Counted from the first letter of the stretch, positions 1 to 7,264 are shown. The stretch is 36,704 nt of DNA from Actinomadura opuntiae (GCF_030283205.1 NZ_JASNWF010000043.1:1-36704); one strand, 5' to 3'. Program-made: numbers and translations. The notes: generated by a model from the sequence alone, not told the origin.

Positions 1-191
1 CGCCCCCACACCCAAAACCGCAGGTCCGCGCAGCACAACACCACCACCAACACCACCCCCGCACCGCCCCCCGAACACCACCCGAACCACTCCCGCACGA
101 CACGAGTACCGAATGGGCAGGTTACGGAAGCCCTCCAGATAGGTAGGGTCTCAGTAGGTCGTCGGCTCTCTTCGTGAGGAGGTGACGGGGC
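1..191. other. Upstream non-coding region, strongly C-rich on the plus strand
   Basis: I see no supportable gene here. The first 110 bases are almost free of G and T on the plus strand (runs of CACC and CCCC). They could be the end of a neighbour outside the window or spacer. The last 60 bases hold the probable promoter and ribosome binding site of arc. Confidence 0.5.
122..149 (+). promoter_or_regulatory. Candidate arc promoter with TAGGGT -10
   Basis: TAGGGT at 144-149 fits the actinobacterial TANNNT -10. A poor -35 candidate, TTACGG, lies 16 bases upstream (122-127). The same hexamer occurs ahead of pup, prcB, pafA and the FKBP gene. The leader would be about 35 bases and ends in a strong Shine-Dalgarno, GAGGAGGTGA (176-185), six bases before the GTG start. 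Confidence 0.35.
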
Positions 192-1955
192 GTGGCCGCT
201 CGTGACGATGCTGGGGCGCGCAGGGCGCAGCACGACAAGGAGGTCAAGGACCTCCAAACGCAGATCTCCTTCCTGGAGGAGGAGATCTCCGTGCTGCGCC
301 GCAAGCTCGCGGAATCCCCGCGCCAAGTACGTGTCCTAGAAGAACGCCTCCATGAGGCACAAGCGAACCTGGCCGCAGTGACGGGCCAGAACGAGCGACT
401 CGTAGCGACCCTCAAAGAGGCTCGCGAACAGATCGTGGCGCTCAAGGAGGAGGTCGACAGGCTCGCGCAACCACCCTCCGGATTCGGGGTCTTCCTCGAA
501 GCCCGCGACGACGGAACCGTCGACATCTTCACCGGCGGACGGAAGCTGCGCGTCAACGTCAGCCCCGCCGTCGACGCCGACGAACTCCAACGCGGCCAGG
601 AGGTCATGCTCAACGAGGCCCTCAACGTCGTCGAAGCACTCAAGTTCGAAGAGCAGGGCGAGGTCGTCATGCTCAAGGAGCTCTTCGACGACGGCGAACG
701 CGCCCTCGTGATCGGGCACACCGACGAGGAACGCGTCATCAAGCTCGCCGAACCACTGCGCGGAGTCCCCCTCCGCGCCGGCGACTCCCTGATGCTCGAA
801 CCCCGCTCCGGCTACGCCTACGAGAAGATCCACAAGGCCGAGGTCGAAGAGCTCGTCCTCGAAGAGGTCCCCGACATCTCCTACGAGGAGATCGGCGGGC
901 TCGGCTCGCAGATCGAGATGATCCGCGACGCCGTCGAACTGCCCTACCTGCACGCCGACCTGTTCCGCGAGCACAAGCTCCGGCCCCCCAAGGGCGTCCT
1001 GCTCTACGGACCGCCCGGATGCGGCAAGACCCTCATCGCCAAGGCCGTCGCCAACAGCCTCGCCAAGAAGGTCGCCGAGCAGACCGGCAAGGAGGGCAAG
1101 AGCTTCTTCCTCAACATCAAGGGCCCCGAACTCCTCAACAAGTACGTCGGCGAGACCGAGCGGCACATCCGCCTGGTCTTCCAGCGCGCCCGCGAGAAGG
1201 CCTCCGCCGGAACCCCGGTCATCGTCTTCTTCGACGAGATGGACTCCATCTTCCGCACCCGCGGATCCGGCGTCTCCTCCGACGTCGAGAACACCATCGT
1301 CCCGCAGCTGCTCAGCGAGATCGACGGCGTCGAAGGGCTGGAGAACGTCATCGTCATCGGCGCCTCCAACCGCGAGGACATGATCGACCCCGCGATCCTG
1401 CGGCCTGGCCGGCTCGACGTCAAGATCAAGATCGAGCGGCCCGACGCCGAGGCCGCCAAGGACATCTTCTCCAAGTACATCCTCACCGGCCTCCCGCTGC
1501 ACCCCGACGACCTCAAGGAGCACGGCGGCTCCGAGGAGGCCACCGTCGAGGCCATGATCCAGCGGACCGTCGAGCGCATGTACACCGAGAGCGAGGAGAA
1601 CCGCTTCCTCGAGGTCACCTACGCCAACGGCGACAAGGAAGTCCTGTTCTTCAAGGACTTCAACTCCGGCGCCATGATCCAGAACATCGTCGACCGCGCC
1701 AAGAAGATGGCCATCAAGCAGTTCCTCGACACCGGCCAGAAGGGCCTGCGCGTCAACCACCTCCTCGCCGCCTGCGTCGACGAGTTCAGCGAGAACGAGG
1801 ACCTGCCCAACACCACCAACCCCGACGACTGGGCCCGCATCTCCGGAAAGAAGGGCGAGCGGATCGTCTACATCCGCACCCTCGTCTCCGGCACCAAGGG
1901 CGCCGAAGCCGGCCGGTCCATCGACACCGTCGCCAACACCGGCCAGTACCTGTAA
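192..1955 (+). CDS. arc: Proteasome-associated AAA ATPase ARC/Mpa
   Basis: Hexameric unfoldase that recognises pupylated proteins and threads them into the 20S proteasome in the cytoplasm. The 587 residues follow the family layout. An N-terminal coiled coil (about 15-93, rich in Glu, Lys and Leu) binds Pup. Tandem OB folds follow (about 95-240), then one AAA domain with Walker A GPPGCGKT (about 273-280), Walker B VIVFFDE (about 342-348) and an arginine-finger region RPGRLD. The protein ends in GQYL, the tail known to dock into the alpha ring and open the gate. The GTG start is fixed by a strong Shine-Dalgarno six bases upstream. dop follows after 160 bases and a strong hairpin, so arc is probably its own transcription unit. 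Confidence 0.98.
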   Translation: MAARDDAGARRAQHDKEVKDLQTQISFLEEEISVLRRKLAESPRQVRVLEERLHEAQANLAAVTGQNERLVATLKEAREQIVALKEEVDRLAQPPSGFGVFLEARDDGTVDIFTGGRKLRVNVSPAVDADELQRGQEVMLNEALNVVEALKFEEQGEVVMLKELFDDGERALVIGHTDEERVIKLAEPLRGVPLRAGDSLMLEPRSGYAYEKIHKAEVEELVLEEVPDISYEEIGGLGSQIEMIRDAVELPYLHADLFREHKLRPPKGVLLYGPPGCGKTLIAKAVANSLAKKVAEQTGKEGKSFFLNIKGPELLNKYVGETERHIRLVFQRAREKASAGTPVIVFFDEMDSIFRTRGSGVSSDVENTIVPQLLSEIDGVEGLENVIVIGASNREDMIDPAILRPGRLDVKIKIERPDAEAAKDIFSKYILTGLPLHPDDLKEHGGSEEATVEAMIQRTVERMYTESEENRFLEVTYANGDKEVLFFKDFNSGAMIQNIVDRAKKMAIKQFLDTGQKGLRVNHLLAACVDEFSENEDLPNTTNPDDWARISGKKGERIVYIRTLVSGTKGAEAGRSIDTVANTGQYL

Positions 1956-1978
1956 CCCGCACCACACCGAACGGCCAC

Positions 1979-2012
1979 GCGGCGGCCGCCCCACCACCGG
2001 GGCGGCCGCCGC
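1979..2012 (+). terminator. Hairpin terminator after arc
   Basis: Perfect 14-bp GC-only stem (1979-1992 with 1999-2012) and a six-base loop, 23 bases after the arc stop. There is no T tract, as is common for actinobacterial hairpin terminators. It separates arc from the promoter of dop. Confidence 0.7.
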
Positions 2013-2102
2013 ACGCCGTCCGCACCCCCGAACGGCCCCGCCCCGCGCCCCGACACGCCCCCGGGAAGCACCGGCCCCATGGCTCCACCCTCCCGGCCCC
2101 GA

Positions 2103-2118
2103 TAGGCTCGACGATATG
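2103..2118 (+). promoter_or_regulatory. Leaderless promoter of dop (TAGGCT)
   Basis: TAGGCT at 2103-2108 ends seven bases before the ATG at 2116. That is the spacing expected when transcription starts on the start codon. No Shine-Dalgarno precedes the ATG. No convincing -35 is visible. Confidence 0.6.
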
Positions 2119-3633
2119 AGTGTTCGGCGGGTGATGGGCATCGAGACCGAGTACGGCATCTCCGTACCCGGACAGCCAGGGGCCAACGCGATGGTGACCT
2201 CCAGCCAGGTCGTCAACGCCTACCTCGCGGCATCGGCGGCACGGGCCCGCAGGGCCCGCTGGGACTTCGAGGAGGAGAACCCCCTCCGCGACGCCCGTGG
2301 CTTCGACCTCGCCCGCGAGGTCGCCGACCCCACCCAGCTCACCGACGAGGACCTCGGCCTCGCCAACATCATCCTCACCAACGGCGCCCGGCTCTACGTC
2401 GACCACGCCCACCCCGAGTACTCCGCGCCCGAATGCACCAACCCCCGCGACGCCGTCATCTGGGACAAGGCCGGCGAACGCGTCATGGCCGACGCCGCCG
2501 CCCGCGCCGCCATGGTCCCCGGCACCCACCCCATCCAGCTCTACAAGAACAACACCGACAACAAGGGCGCCTCCTACGGCTGCCATGAGAACTACCTCAT
2601 GCGCCGCGAGACCCCCTTCGCCGACATCGTCCGCCACCTCACCCCCTTCTTCGTCTCCCGCCAGGTCGTCTGCGGCGCCGGCCGCGTCGGCATCGGCGTC
2701 GACGGACGCGGCGACGGCTTCCAGATCAGCCAGCGCGCCGACTTCTTCGAGGTCGAGGTCGGCCTCGAGACCACCCTCAAGCGCCCCATCATCAACACCC
2801 GCGACGAACCCCACGCCGACCCCGAGAAGTACCGCCGCCTGCACGTCATCATCGGCGACGCCAACATGGCCGAGCTGTCCACCTACCTCAAGCTCGGCAC
2901 CACCTCCCTCGTCCTCGCCATGATCGAGGACGGCTTCCTCACCGTCGACCTGTCCGTCGACATGCCCGTCGCCGCCCTGCGCGCCGTCTCCCACGACCCG
3001 TCCTGCAAGCACCTGCTCACCCTGCGCGACGGCCGCAAGATGACCGCCGTCCAGCTCCAGATGGAGTACCTCGAGCAGTCCCGCAAGTACGTCGAGGACC
3101 GCTACGGCGCCGACGTCGACGAGATGACCAAGGACGTCCTGGACCGCTGGGAGTCCGTCCTGCACCGCCTCGGCGACGACCCCATGCAGCTGTCCCGCGA
3201 ACTCGACTGGGTCGCCAAGCTCGCCCTCCTCGAGGGCTACCGCAGCCGCGACGGCATCGACTGGTCCCACCCGCGCCTGCAGCTCGTCGACCTGCAGTAC
3301 GCCGACATCCGGCCCGACAAGGGCCTCTACAACCGCCTGGCGTCCCGCGACCGCGTCGAGCACCTCATCACCGAGGCCGAGGTCGAGCACGCCATCGACG
3401 ACCCGCCCGAGGACACCCGCGCCTACTTCCGCGGCCGCTGCCTGCGCCAGTACGCCGACTCCGTCGCCGCCGCCTCCTGGGACTCGGTCATCTTCGACGT
3501 GCCCGGCCGCGAGTCGCTGCAGCGCGTCCCGACCCTGGAGCCGCTGCGCGGCACCAAGCAGCACGTGGGCGCCCTGCTGGACCGCTGCCGCACCGCGGCC
3601 GACCTCGTGGCCACGCTGACCGGCCAGAGCTGA
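2116..3633 (+). CDS. dop: Pup deamidase/depupylase Dop
   Basis: Converts the C-terminal Gln of Pup to Glu and also cleaves Pup from tagged proteins. It belongs to the carboxylate-amine ligase fold shared with PafA and glutamine synthetase. The 505 residues open with the conserved GIETEYG strand that binds nucleotide. They carry VDHAHPEYS with Asp96 at the position of the catalytic Asp (Asp94/95 in characterised Dop), then NNTDNKG and PIINTRDEPHAD. A stretch at about 40-82, rich in Arg, Glu and Asp, matches the Dop-specific loop that PafA lacks; PafA at 7413 goes almost directly from one strand to the next there. pup, its substrate gene, follows. The start is probably leaderless. Confidence 0.97.
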   Translation: MSVRRVMGIETEYGISVPGQPGANAMVTSSQVVNAYLAASAARARRARWDFEEENPLRDARGFDLAREVADPTQLTDEDLGLANIILTNGARLYVDHAHPEYSAPECTNPRDAVIWDKAGERVMADAAARAAMVPGTHPIQLYKNNTDNKGASYGCHENYLMRRETPFADIVRHLTPFFVSRQVVCGAGRVGIGVDGRGDGFQISQRADFFEVEVGLETTLKRPIINTRDEPHADPEKYRRLHVIIGDANMAELSTYLKLGTTSLVLAMIEDGFLTVDLSVDMPVAALRAVSHDPSCKHLLTLRDGRKMTAVQLQMEYLEQSRKYVEDRYGADVDEMTKDVLDRWESVLHRLGDDPMQLSRELDWVAKLALLEGYRSRDGIDWSHPRLQLVDLQYADIRPDKGLYNRLASRDRVEHLITEAEVEHAIDDPPEDTRAYFRGRCLRQYADSVAAASWDSVIFDVPGRESLQRVPTLEPLRGTKQHVGALLDRCRTAADLVATLTGQS

Positions 3634-3658
3634 GCCGGGCCCCTCCGGGGCTGACACG

Positions 3659-3689
3659 CGGGCGCCGTCCGGATCTTGGACGGCGCCCG
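3659..3689 (+). terminator. Hairpin terminator after dop
   Basis: Perfect 12-bp stem (3659-3670 with 3678-3689) closing a seven-base loop, 25 bases after the dop stop and followed by TTGGA. It isolates dop from pup. Confidence 0.7.
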
Positions 3690-3692
3690 TTG

Positions 3693-3707
3693 GATAGTGC
3701 CACTATC
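3693..3707. promoter_or_regulatory. Perfect palindrome between dop and pup
   Basis: GATAGTG and CACTATC arms of seven bases flank one central C. It lies just after the dop terminator and about 200 bases before pup. It could be an operator for the pup unit; the binding protein is unknown. Confidence 0.35.
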
Positions 3708-3874
3708 GAGTGGCGTCCCGCGCTGACCTGCGGCGACGGGCGATGTCGCGGTTTCGTGACCGCTTTGCCTGTTTCACCGGTCGGCGGACGGGCGATAACC
3801 GGATCAGGCCCCCGATGCCTAGAGCGACTGGACGAAACGGACCATAAGATCCGCTCGTCTACGAAGATCGGAGA

Positions 3875-3880
3875 TAGGGT
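3875..3880 (+). promoter_or_regulatory. Candidate pup -10 element TAGGGT
   Basis: TAGGGT lies 30 bases before the pup ATG, leaving a short leader with the GGAGG-type ribosome site near 3900. I see no good -35. The call rests on the hexamer recurring at other promoters in the cluster. Confidence 0.4.
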
Positions 3881-3910
3881 CGGGGTACCGGCAAGAAGCG
3901 GAGGTACGGA

Positions 3911-4120
3911 ATGGCCACGAAGGACACCGGCGGTCAGAAGCAGACCACCCGGCGCACGGAAGAGGTCGAGGAGACCGAGGCCACGACCACCGAAGACGTC
4001 CAGGAGCGGCAGGAGAAGCTGACCGACGACGTCGATTCAATTCTCGACGAAATTGACGAAGTCCTCGAAGAAAACGCAGAGGAATTTGTTCGTGGGTTCG
4101 TGCAAAAAGGCGGACAATAA
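3911..4120 (+). CDS. pup: Prokaryotic ubiquitin-like protein Pup
   Basis: Small disordered tag of 69 residues that PafA attaches to lysines of target proteins, marking them for the proteasome. The N-terminal half is Thr/Glu/Gln-rich. The C-terminal half (about 35-60) is the acidic helix that binds the ARC coiled coil. The protein ends in GGQ, so Dop must deamidate the final Gln before ligation. The ATG has an AGCGGAGGT-type ribosome site. From about base 4032 codon use turns to A/T-ending codons (GAA, ATT, TTT, CAA, AAA, with a TAA stop), unlike the first half and the neighbours. The endonuclease VII-like gene begins about 85-110 bases downstream. Confidence 0.98.
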   Translation: MATKDTGGQKQTTRRTEEVEETEATTTEDVQERQEKLTDDVDSILDEIDEVLEENAEEFVRGFVQKGGQ

Positions 4121-4131
4121 TACGATAAATC

Positions 4132-4143
4132 CGGACATGTCCG
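4132..4143. repeat. 12-bp perfect palindrome downstream of pup
   Basis: CGGACATGTCCG is self-complementary over all 12 bases and begins 12 bases after the pup stop, in an unusually AT-rich stretch. It may be a protein-binding site or a small RNA hairpin. Its role is unknown. Confidence 0.4.
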
Positions 4144-4200
4144 AATCGCTCGGGAAATGAATGGCGTCCGGTAGCGCAGACCATTAAATGGGCGGCCAAG

Positions 4201-4235
4201 GATGTGGGCGAGACTGATAAAGTCTCGCCCATGTC
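4201..4235 (+). promoter_or_regulatory. Hairpin enclosing the start of the endonuclease VII-like gene
   Basis: A perfect 10-bp stem (4206-4215 with 4221-4230) has a five-base loop, GATAA. It can extend five more pairs, two of them G-U, to 4201-4235. Both possible starts, GTG 4204 and ATG 4231, lie in the extended stem, and the only Shine-Dalgarno-like AAGGA (4198-4202) sits at its foot. It could gate translation, or it could terminate the pup transcript. Confidence 0.55.
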
Positions 4236-5376
4236 CACGAAAAGGTGCCGTGACTGCGGCGAGGTCAAGCCGGTCACCGAATTCTGGAAGCGGAAGGCGT
4301 CCGCGGACGGTCTCGCGCTCTACTGCAAGGAGTGCTTCGGCCTGCGGAACGCCTCCTGCTACCGGGGGAAGCGGGCCGTGCAGGGCAAGGAGGCCCGCCC
4401 CTATCGGCGGCATTCGGCCGTGCCTGAGGGGATGAAATACTGCGCCCGGTGCGAAACGGTCAAACCGGTGAACGAGTTCGGCAGCAACCGGGCGAAGGGA
4501 ACGGGCATCGCCGCGTACTGCAGGCCTTGCCATAACAAGGTCATCGCCGAGTACAAGCGCGAGCGATACGGCGGCCAGCGCAACTACATGCTCCAGCTCC
4601 GTTACGGGGTGACCGAGCAGGAGGTGGAGCGGATGGTCGCCGAGCAGGGCGGCGTCTGCGTCATCTGCCTGCGGGCTCCGGCGAAGCACGTCGACCACAG
4701 CCACCTCACCGGCCTGGTCCGCCGGATCCTCTGCTTCAGGTGCAACGGCGGGCTCGGCCAGTTCCACGACGACCCCGCCGTGCTCCGCCTGGCGGCGGAC
4801 TACCTGGAGCTGCGGGGGCCGCACGCGCGAAGGATGCGGATCGAAATCGGGGCTCCGGTCTTCGGTGGACCGGATCGCGTCCGGTGGGATCCGTCCTGGA
4901 GGACGCGCGGGAACAGCCTGCAGTCCGCGCGGCACTACCACCTGCGGCAGAAATACGGGATCAACGACGAGGACGCGACATGGCTCCGTAGCGTGCAGGT
5001 CGGCTACTGCGCCGTCTGCTGCGACCAACCGGCGGAACATGTCGATCATGACCACGACACCGGTGCGGTGCGCGGTCTTGCCTGCACCGGCTGCAACAGC
5101 GGCATGGGGCAGCTGCGTGACGACCCGATCGCGCTTCGGCGGGCGGCAGATTACGTGGAGGGGTGGCTCGTCCGGACGGTGTCGGCGGCGGATGGCGGGA
5201 CGCGGTTGTCGTTGACGGTTCCGGACGTCGACCCGGCGACGGTGCCGAAGGGCGGGTGGAAGGAGTTCTGGGAGGAGGACGGCCGGTACCGCAAGGAGAC
5301 GCTGCCGTTCGACGAGGAGCTCGACATGCCGACGTGGGTCGGGACGGACGAGGAGGGTTCGTTCGTGTACTCCTGA
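4204..5376 (+). CDS. Tandem endonuclease VII-like (HNH/treble-clef) protein
   Basis: Probable nuclease or DNA-binding protein of the phage T4 recombination endonuclease VII family. It has a duplicated architecture over 390 residues. Two N-terminal zinc knuckles come first (C15/C18/C41/C44 and C80/C83/C106/C109). Two endonuclease VII modules follow: C152/C155, the HVDHSH motif (161-166), C177/C180 with Asn181; then C269/C272, HVDHDHD (279-285), C294/C297 with Asn298. The Asn after the last CxxC matches the catalytic Asn of T4 endonuclease VII. Each module ends in a DDP...LRxAADYxE helix. The last 70 residues are unrecognised. ATG 4231 is an alternative start. It sits between pup and prcB and is closed by a strong terminator. 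No role in pupylation is established to my knowledge; linking it to DNA repair is inference. Confidence 0.88.
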   Translation: MGETDKVSPMSTKRCRDCGEVKPVTEFWKRKASADGLALYCKECFGLRNASCYRGKRAVQGKEARPYRRHSAVPEGMKYCARCETVKPVNEFGSNRAKGTGIAAYCRPCHNKVIAEYKRERYGGQRNYMLQLRYGVTEQEVERMVAEQGGVCVICLRAPAKHVDHSHLTGLVRRILCFRCNGGLGQFHDDPAVLRLAADYLELRGPHARRMRIEIGAPVFGGPDRVRWDPSWRTRGNSLQSARHYHLRQKYGINDEDATWLRSVQVGYCAVCCDQPAEHVDHDHDTGAVRGLACTGCNSGMGQLRDDPIALRRAADYVEGWLVRTVSAADGGTRLSLTVPDVDPATVPKGGWKEFWEEDGRYRKETLPFDEELDMPTWVGTDEEGSFVYS

Positions 5377-5399
5377 CCGCCCTCGGAGCGTGGACGAAT

Positions 5400-5443
5400 G
5401 ACGACACGCGCGCGCGGCGAGCCGGCCGTGCGCGCGTGTCGTC
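5400..5443 (+). terminator. 18-bp hairpin terminator between the endonuclease gene and prcB
   Basis: Arms 5400-5417 and 5426-5443 pair over 18 positions with one G-U, around an eight-base loop. It starts 23 bases after the endonuclease stop. prcBA must therefore have its own promoter, or depend on read-through. Confidence 0.75.
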
Positions 5444-5535
5444 TGTGCTGATGGATGGGTGTTCGTGGGGGAAGGTTCGCCGTGGGCTGACGCGGTGGTG
5501 GATCACGCGGCATGCGCCGGGCGAGGGTTGAACAG

Positions 5536-5541
5536 TAGGGT
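5536..5541 (+). promoter_or_regulatory. Candidate prcB -10 element TAGGGT
   Basis: TAGGGT lies downstream of the terminator and 64 bases before the prcB start. The implied leader contains the 5553-5583 hairpin. No standard -35 is visible. Confidence 0.35.
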
Positions 5542-5552
5542 CGTAGTCGTCT

Positions 5553-5583
5553 GCGCCGGTGGGGTATGTGAGGGCACCGGCGC
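5553..5583 (+). promoter_or_regulatory. Hairpin in the prcB leader
   Basis: Perfect 9-bp arms GCGCCGGTG (5553-5561) and CACCGGCGC (5575-5583) enclose a 13-base purine-rich loop containing GTGAGG. It ends five bases before the prcB Shine-Dalgarno at 5589. It could modulate prcB translation or stabilise the leader. Confidence 0.4.
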
Positions 5584-5605
5584 CTGGTGGAGGGAAGGGA
5601 GTCGC

Positions 5606-6451
5606 GTGGCGTCCCACGATTCGCACACCGGACGTCTGCCGGGGCTGTTCACGAGCCCGGATACGTCTTCGTTCACGGAGTTCCTGGGGGTGTACTCGCC
5701 GGAGCTGCTGCCGGGCCGGCGCGCGGTGCCGGTGTCGCCGGTGGGGGACGAGATCCCGCATGGGACGACGATCGTCGCGGTGAGCTTCCCCGGCGGGGTG
5801 GTGATGGCGGGGGACCGGCGGGCGACGGCGGGGAACGTGATCGCGCAGCGGGACATCGAGAAGGTGTTCCGGGCGGACGAGTTCTCGGCGATCGCGATCG
5901 CGGGGACGGCCGGGATCGGGATCGAGATGGTCCGGTTGTTCCAGGTGGAGCTGGAGCACTACGAGAAGCGCGAGGGCCGGACGCTGTCGGTGGAGGGCAA
6001 GGCGAACCGGCTGGCGACGATGGTGCGGCAGAACCTGGCGATGGCGATGCAGGGGCTCGCGGTGGTGCCGCTTTTCGCGGGCTATGACGAGGAGCGGGAC
6101 GGGGGGCGGATCTTCTCCTATGACCCGGCGGGCGGCCGGTACGAGGAGCGGGACTTCCACTCGATCGGTTCGGGGTCGGTGTTCGCGCGGGGTGCGCTGA
6201 AGAAGCTGTACCGGGCGGATCTGTCGGCGGAGGACGCGGCGCTGGCGTGCGTGCAGGCGCTGTACGACGCGGCGGACGACGACTCGGCGACGGGCGGTCC
6301 GGATCTGGCGCGGCGGATCTTCCCGGTGGTGGCGTCGGTGACGTCGGACGGGTACCGCCGGCTGGGTGAGGACGAGGTGGGCGCGCTGGCGCAGGCCGTC
6401 GTGGATGGACGTTACGACTCGCCGGGCGGTCCGACCGCCCCGCTGCGATAG
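5606..6451 (+). CDS. prcB: 20S proteasome beta subunit PrcB
   Basis: Catalytic N-terminal-nucleophile threonine protease forming the two inner rings of the 20S core. The precursor is 281 residues. A 53-residue propeptide ends at HG, and maturation exposes Thr54 in the TTIVAVSF motif. Counting from that Thr, Asp17 and Lys33, conserved in proteasome beta subunits, are both present (AGDRR and IEKVF). I chose GTG 5606 because GGAGGGAAGGGA lies five bases upstream and the propeptide length is then typical. The frame is open back to ATG 5459, but that extension shows no conserved sequence. prcA follows after 14 bases and is surely co-transcribed. Confidence 0.97.
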   Translation: MASHDSHTGRLPGLFTSPDTSSFTEFLGVYSPELLPGRRAVPVSPVGDEIPHGTTIVAVSFPGGVVMAGDRRATAGNVIAQRDIEKVFRADEFSAIAIAGTAGIGIEMVRLFQVELEHYEKREGRTLSVEGKANRLATMVRQNLAMAMQGLAVVPLFAGYDEERDGGRIFSYDPAGGRYEERDFHSIGSGSVFARGALKKLYRADLSAEDAALACVQALYDAADDDSATGGPDLARRIFPVVASVTSDGYRRLGEDEVGALAQAVVDGRYDSPGGPTAPLR

Positions 6452-6465
6452 AAGGGATCCGACCG

Positions 6466-7251
6466 GTGTCCATGCCGTTCTATGTGTCGCCCGAACAGCA
6501 GATGAAGGACAAGGCGGACTATGCGCGTAAGGGGATCGCGCGTGGCCGCAGTGTGGTGGTGCTGCAGTACGACGACGGCATCCTGTTCGTGGCGGACAAT
6601 CCGTCGCGTGCGCTGCACAAGATCAGTGAGATCTATGACCGGATCGCGTTCGCGGCGGTGGGGAAGTACAACGAGTTCGAGAATCTGCGGCTGGGCGGTG
6701 TCCGGTACGCGGACATCAACGGGTACCAGTACGACCGTCGCGACGTGACGGCGCGGGGGCTGGCGAACGTGTACGCGCAGTCGCTGGGGACGATCTTCAC
6801 GGAGACGAACAAGCCGTACGAGGTGGAGCTGGTCGTCGCGGAGGTCGGTGAGGATGCGGACACGGACCAGATCTACCGGTTGACGTTCGACGGGTCGGTG
6901 GCCGATGAGCACGGTTACGTGGCGATGGGCGGTCAGACGGAGTCGGTGGCGCAGGCGCTGAAGGACGGGTACGAGGAGGGGGCGTCGCTGGAGGGGGCGC
7001 TGCGGACGGCGGTGCGGGCGCTGGAGGCGCAGGATTCGGATCGGCGGCTGGAGGCGAAGTCGCTGGAGGTGGCGGTGCTGGACCGCAATCGGGAGCACCG
7101 GTTGTTCCGGCGGTTGCCGGCGCGGCGGATCGAGGAGTTGCTGGCGGAGGGCGCCGGCGGTTCGGGTTCGGGGTCGTCGGAGTCGGAGTCGGGTTCGGGG
7201 CCGTCGGTGGCGGATGTGGACGATGTGCTGGAGGACGGCGGGAAGGACTGA
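6466..7251 (+). CDS. prcA: 20S proteasome alpha subunit PrcA
   Basis: Forms the outer heptameric rings, whose N-termini gate substrate entry and whose pockets receive the ARC GQYL tail. The 261 residues begin with the family-typical MPFYVSPEQQ and contain KGIARGRSVV and the NPSRALHKI region. The last 35 residues or so are a low-complexity tail of Gly, Ser and Glu ending in LEDGGKD, beyond the folded domain. GTG 6466 has AAGGGA eight bases upstream; ATG 6472 would add six bases to that spacing. The neighbours are prcB, 14 bases upstream, and pafA after a repeat-rich 161-base gap. Confidence 0.97.
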   Translation: MSMPFYVSPEQQMKDKADYARKGIARGRSVVVLQYDDGILFVADNPSRALHKISEIYDRIAFAAVGKYNEFENLRLGGVRYADINGYQYDRRDVTARGLANVYAQSLGTIFTETNKPYEVELVVAEVGEDADTDQIYRLTFDGSVADEHGYVAMGGQTESVAQALKDGYEEGASLEGALRTAVRALEAQDSDRRLEAKSLEVAVLDRNREHRLFRRLPARRIEELLAEGAGGSGSGSSESESGSGPSVADVDDVLEDGGKD

Positions 7252-7264
7252 TCCGCTGTCCGGG

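Noticed and set aside
5459..5605. Upstream ATG 5459 as the prcB start
   Set aside because: It would add 49 residues without conservation, lacks a good ribosome site, and would bring the leader hairpin and TAGGGT inside the coding region. GTG 5606 has a strong Shine-Dalgarno and gives a normal propeptide.
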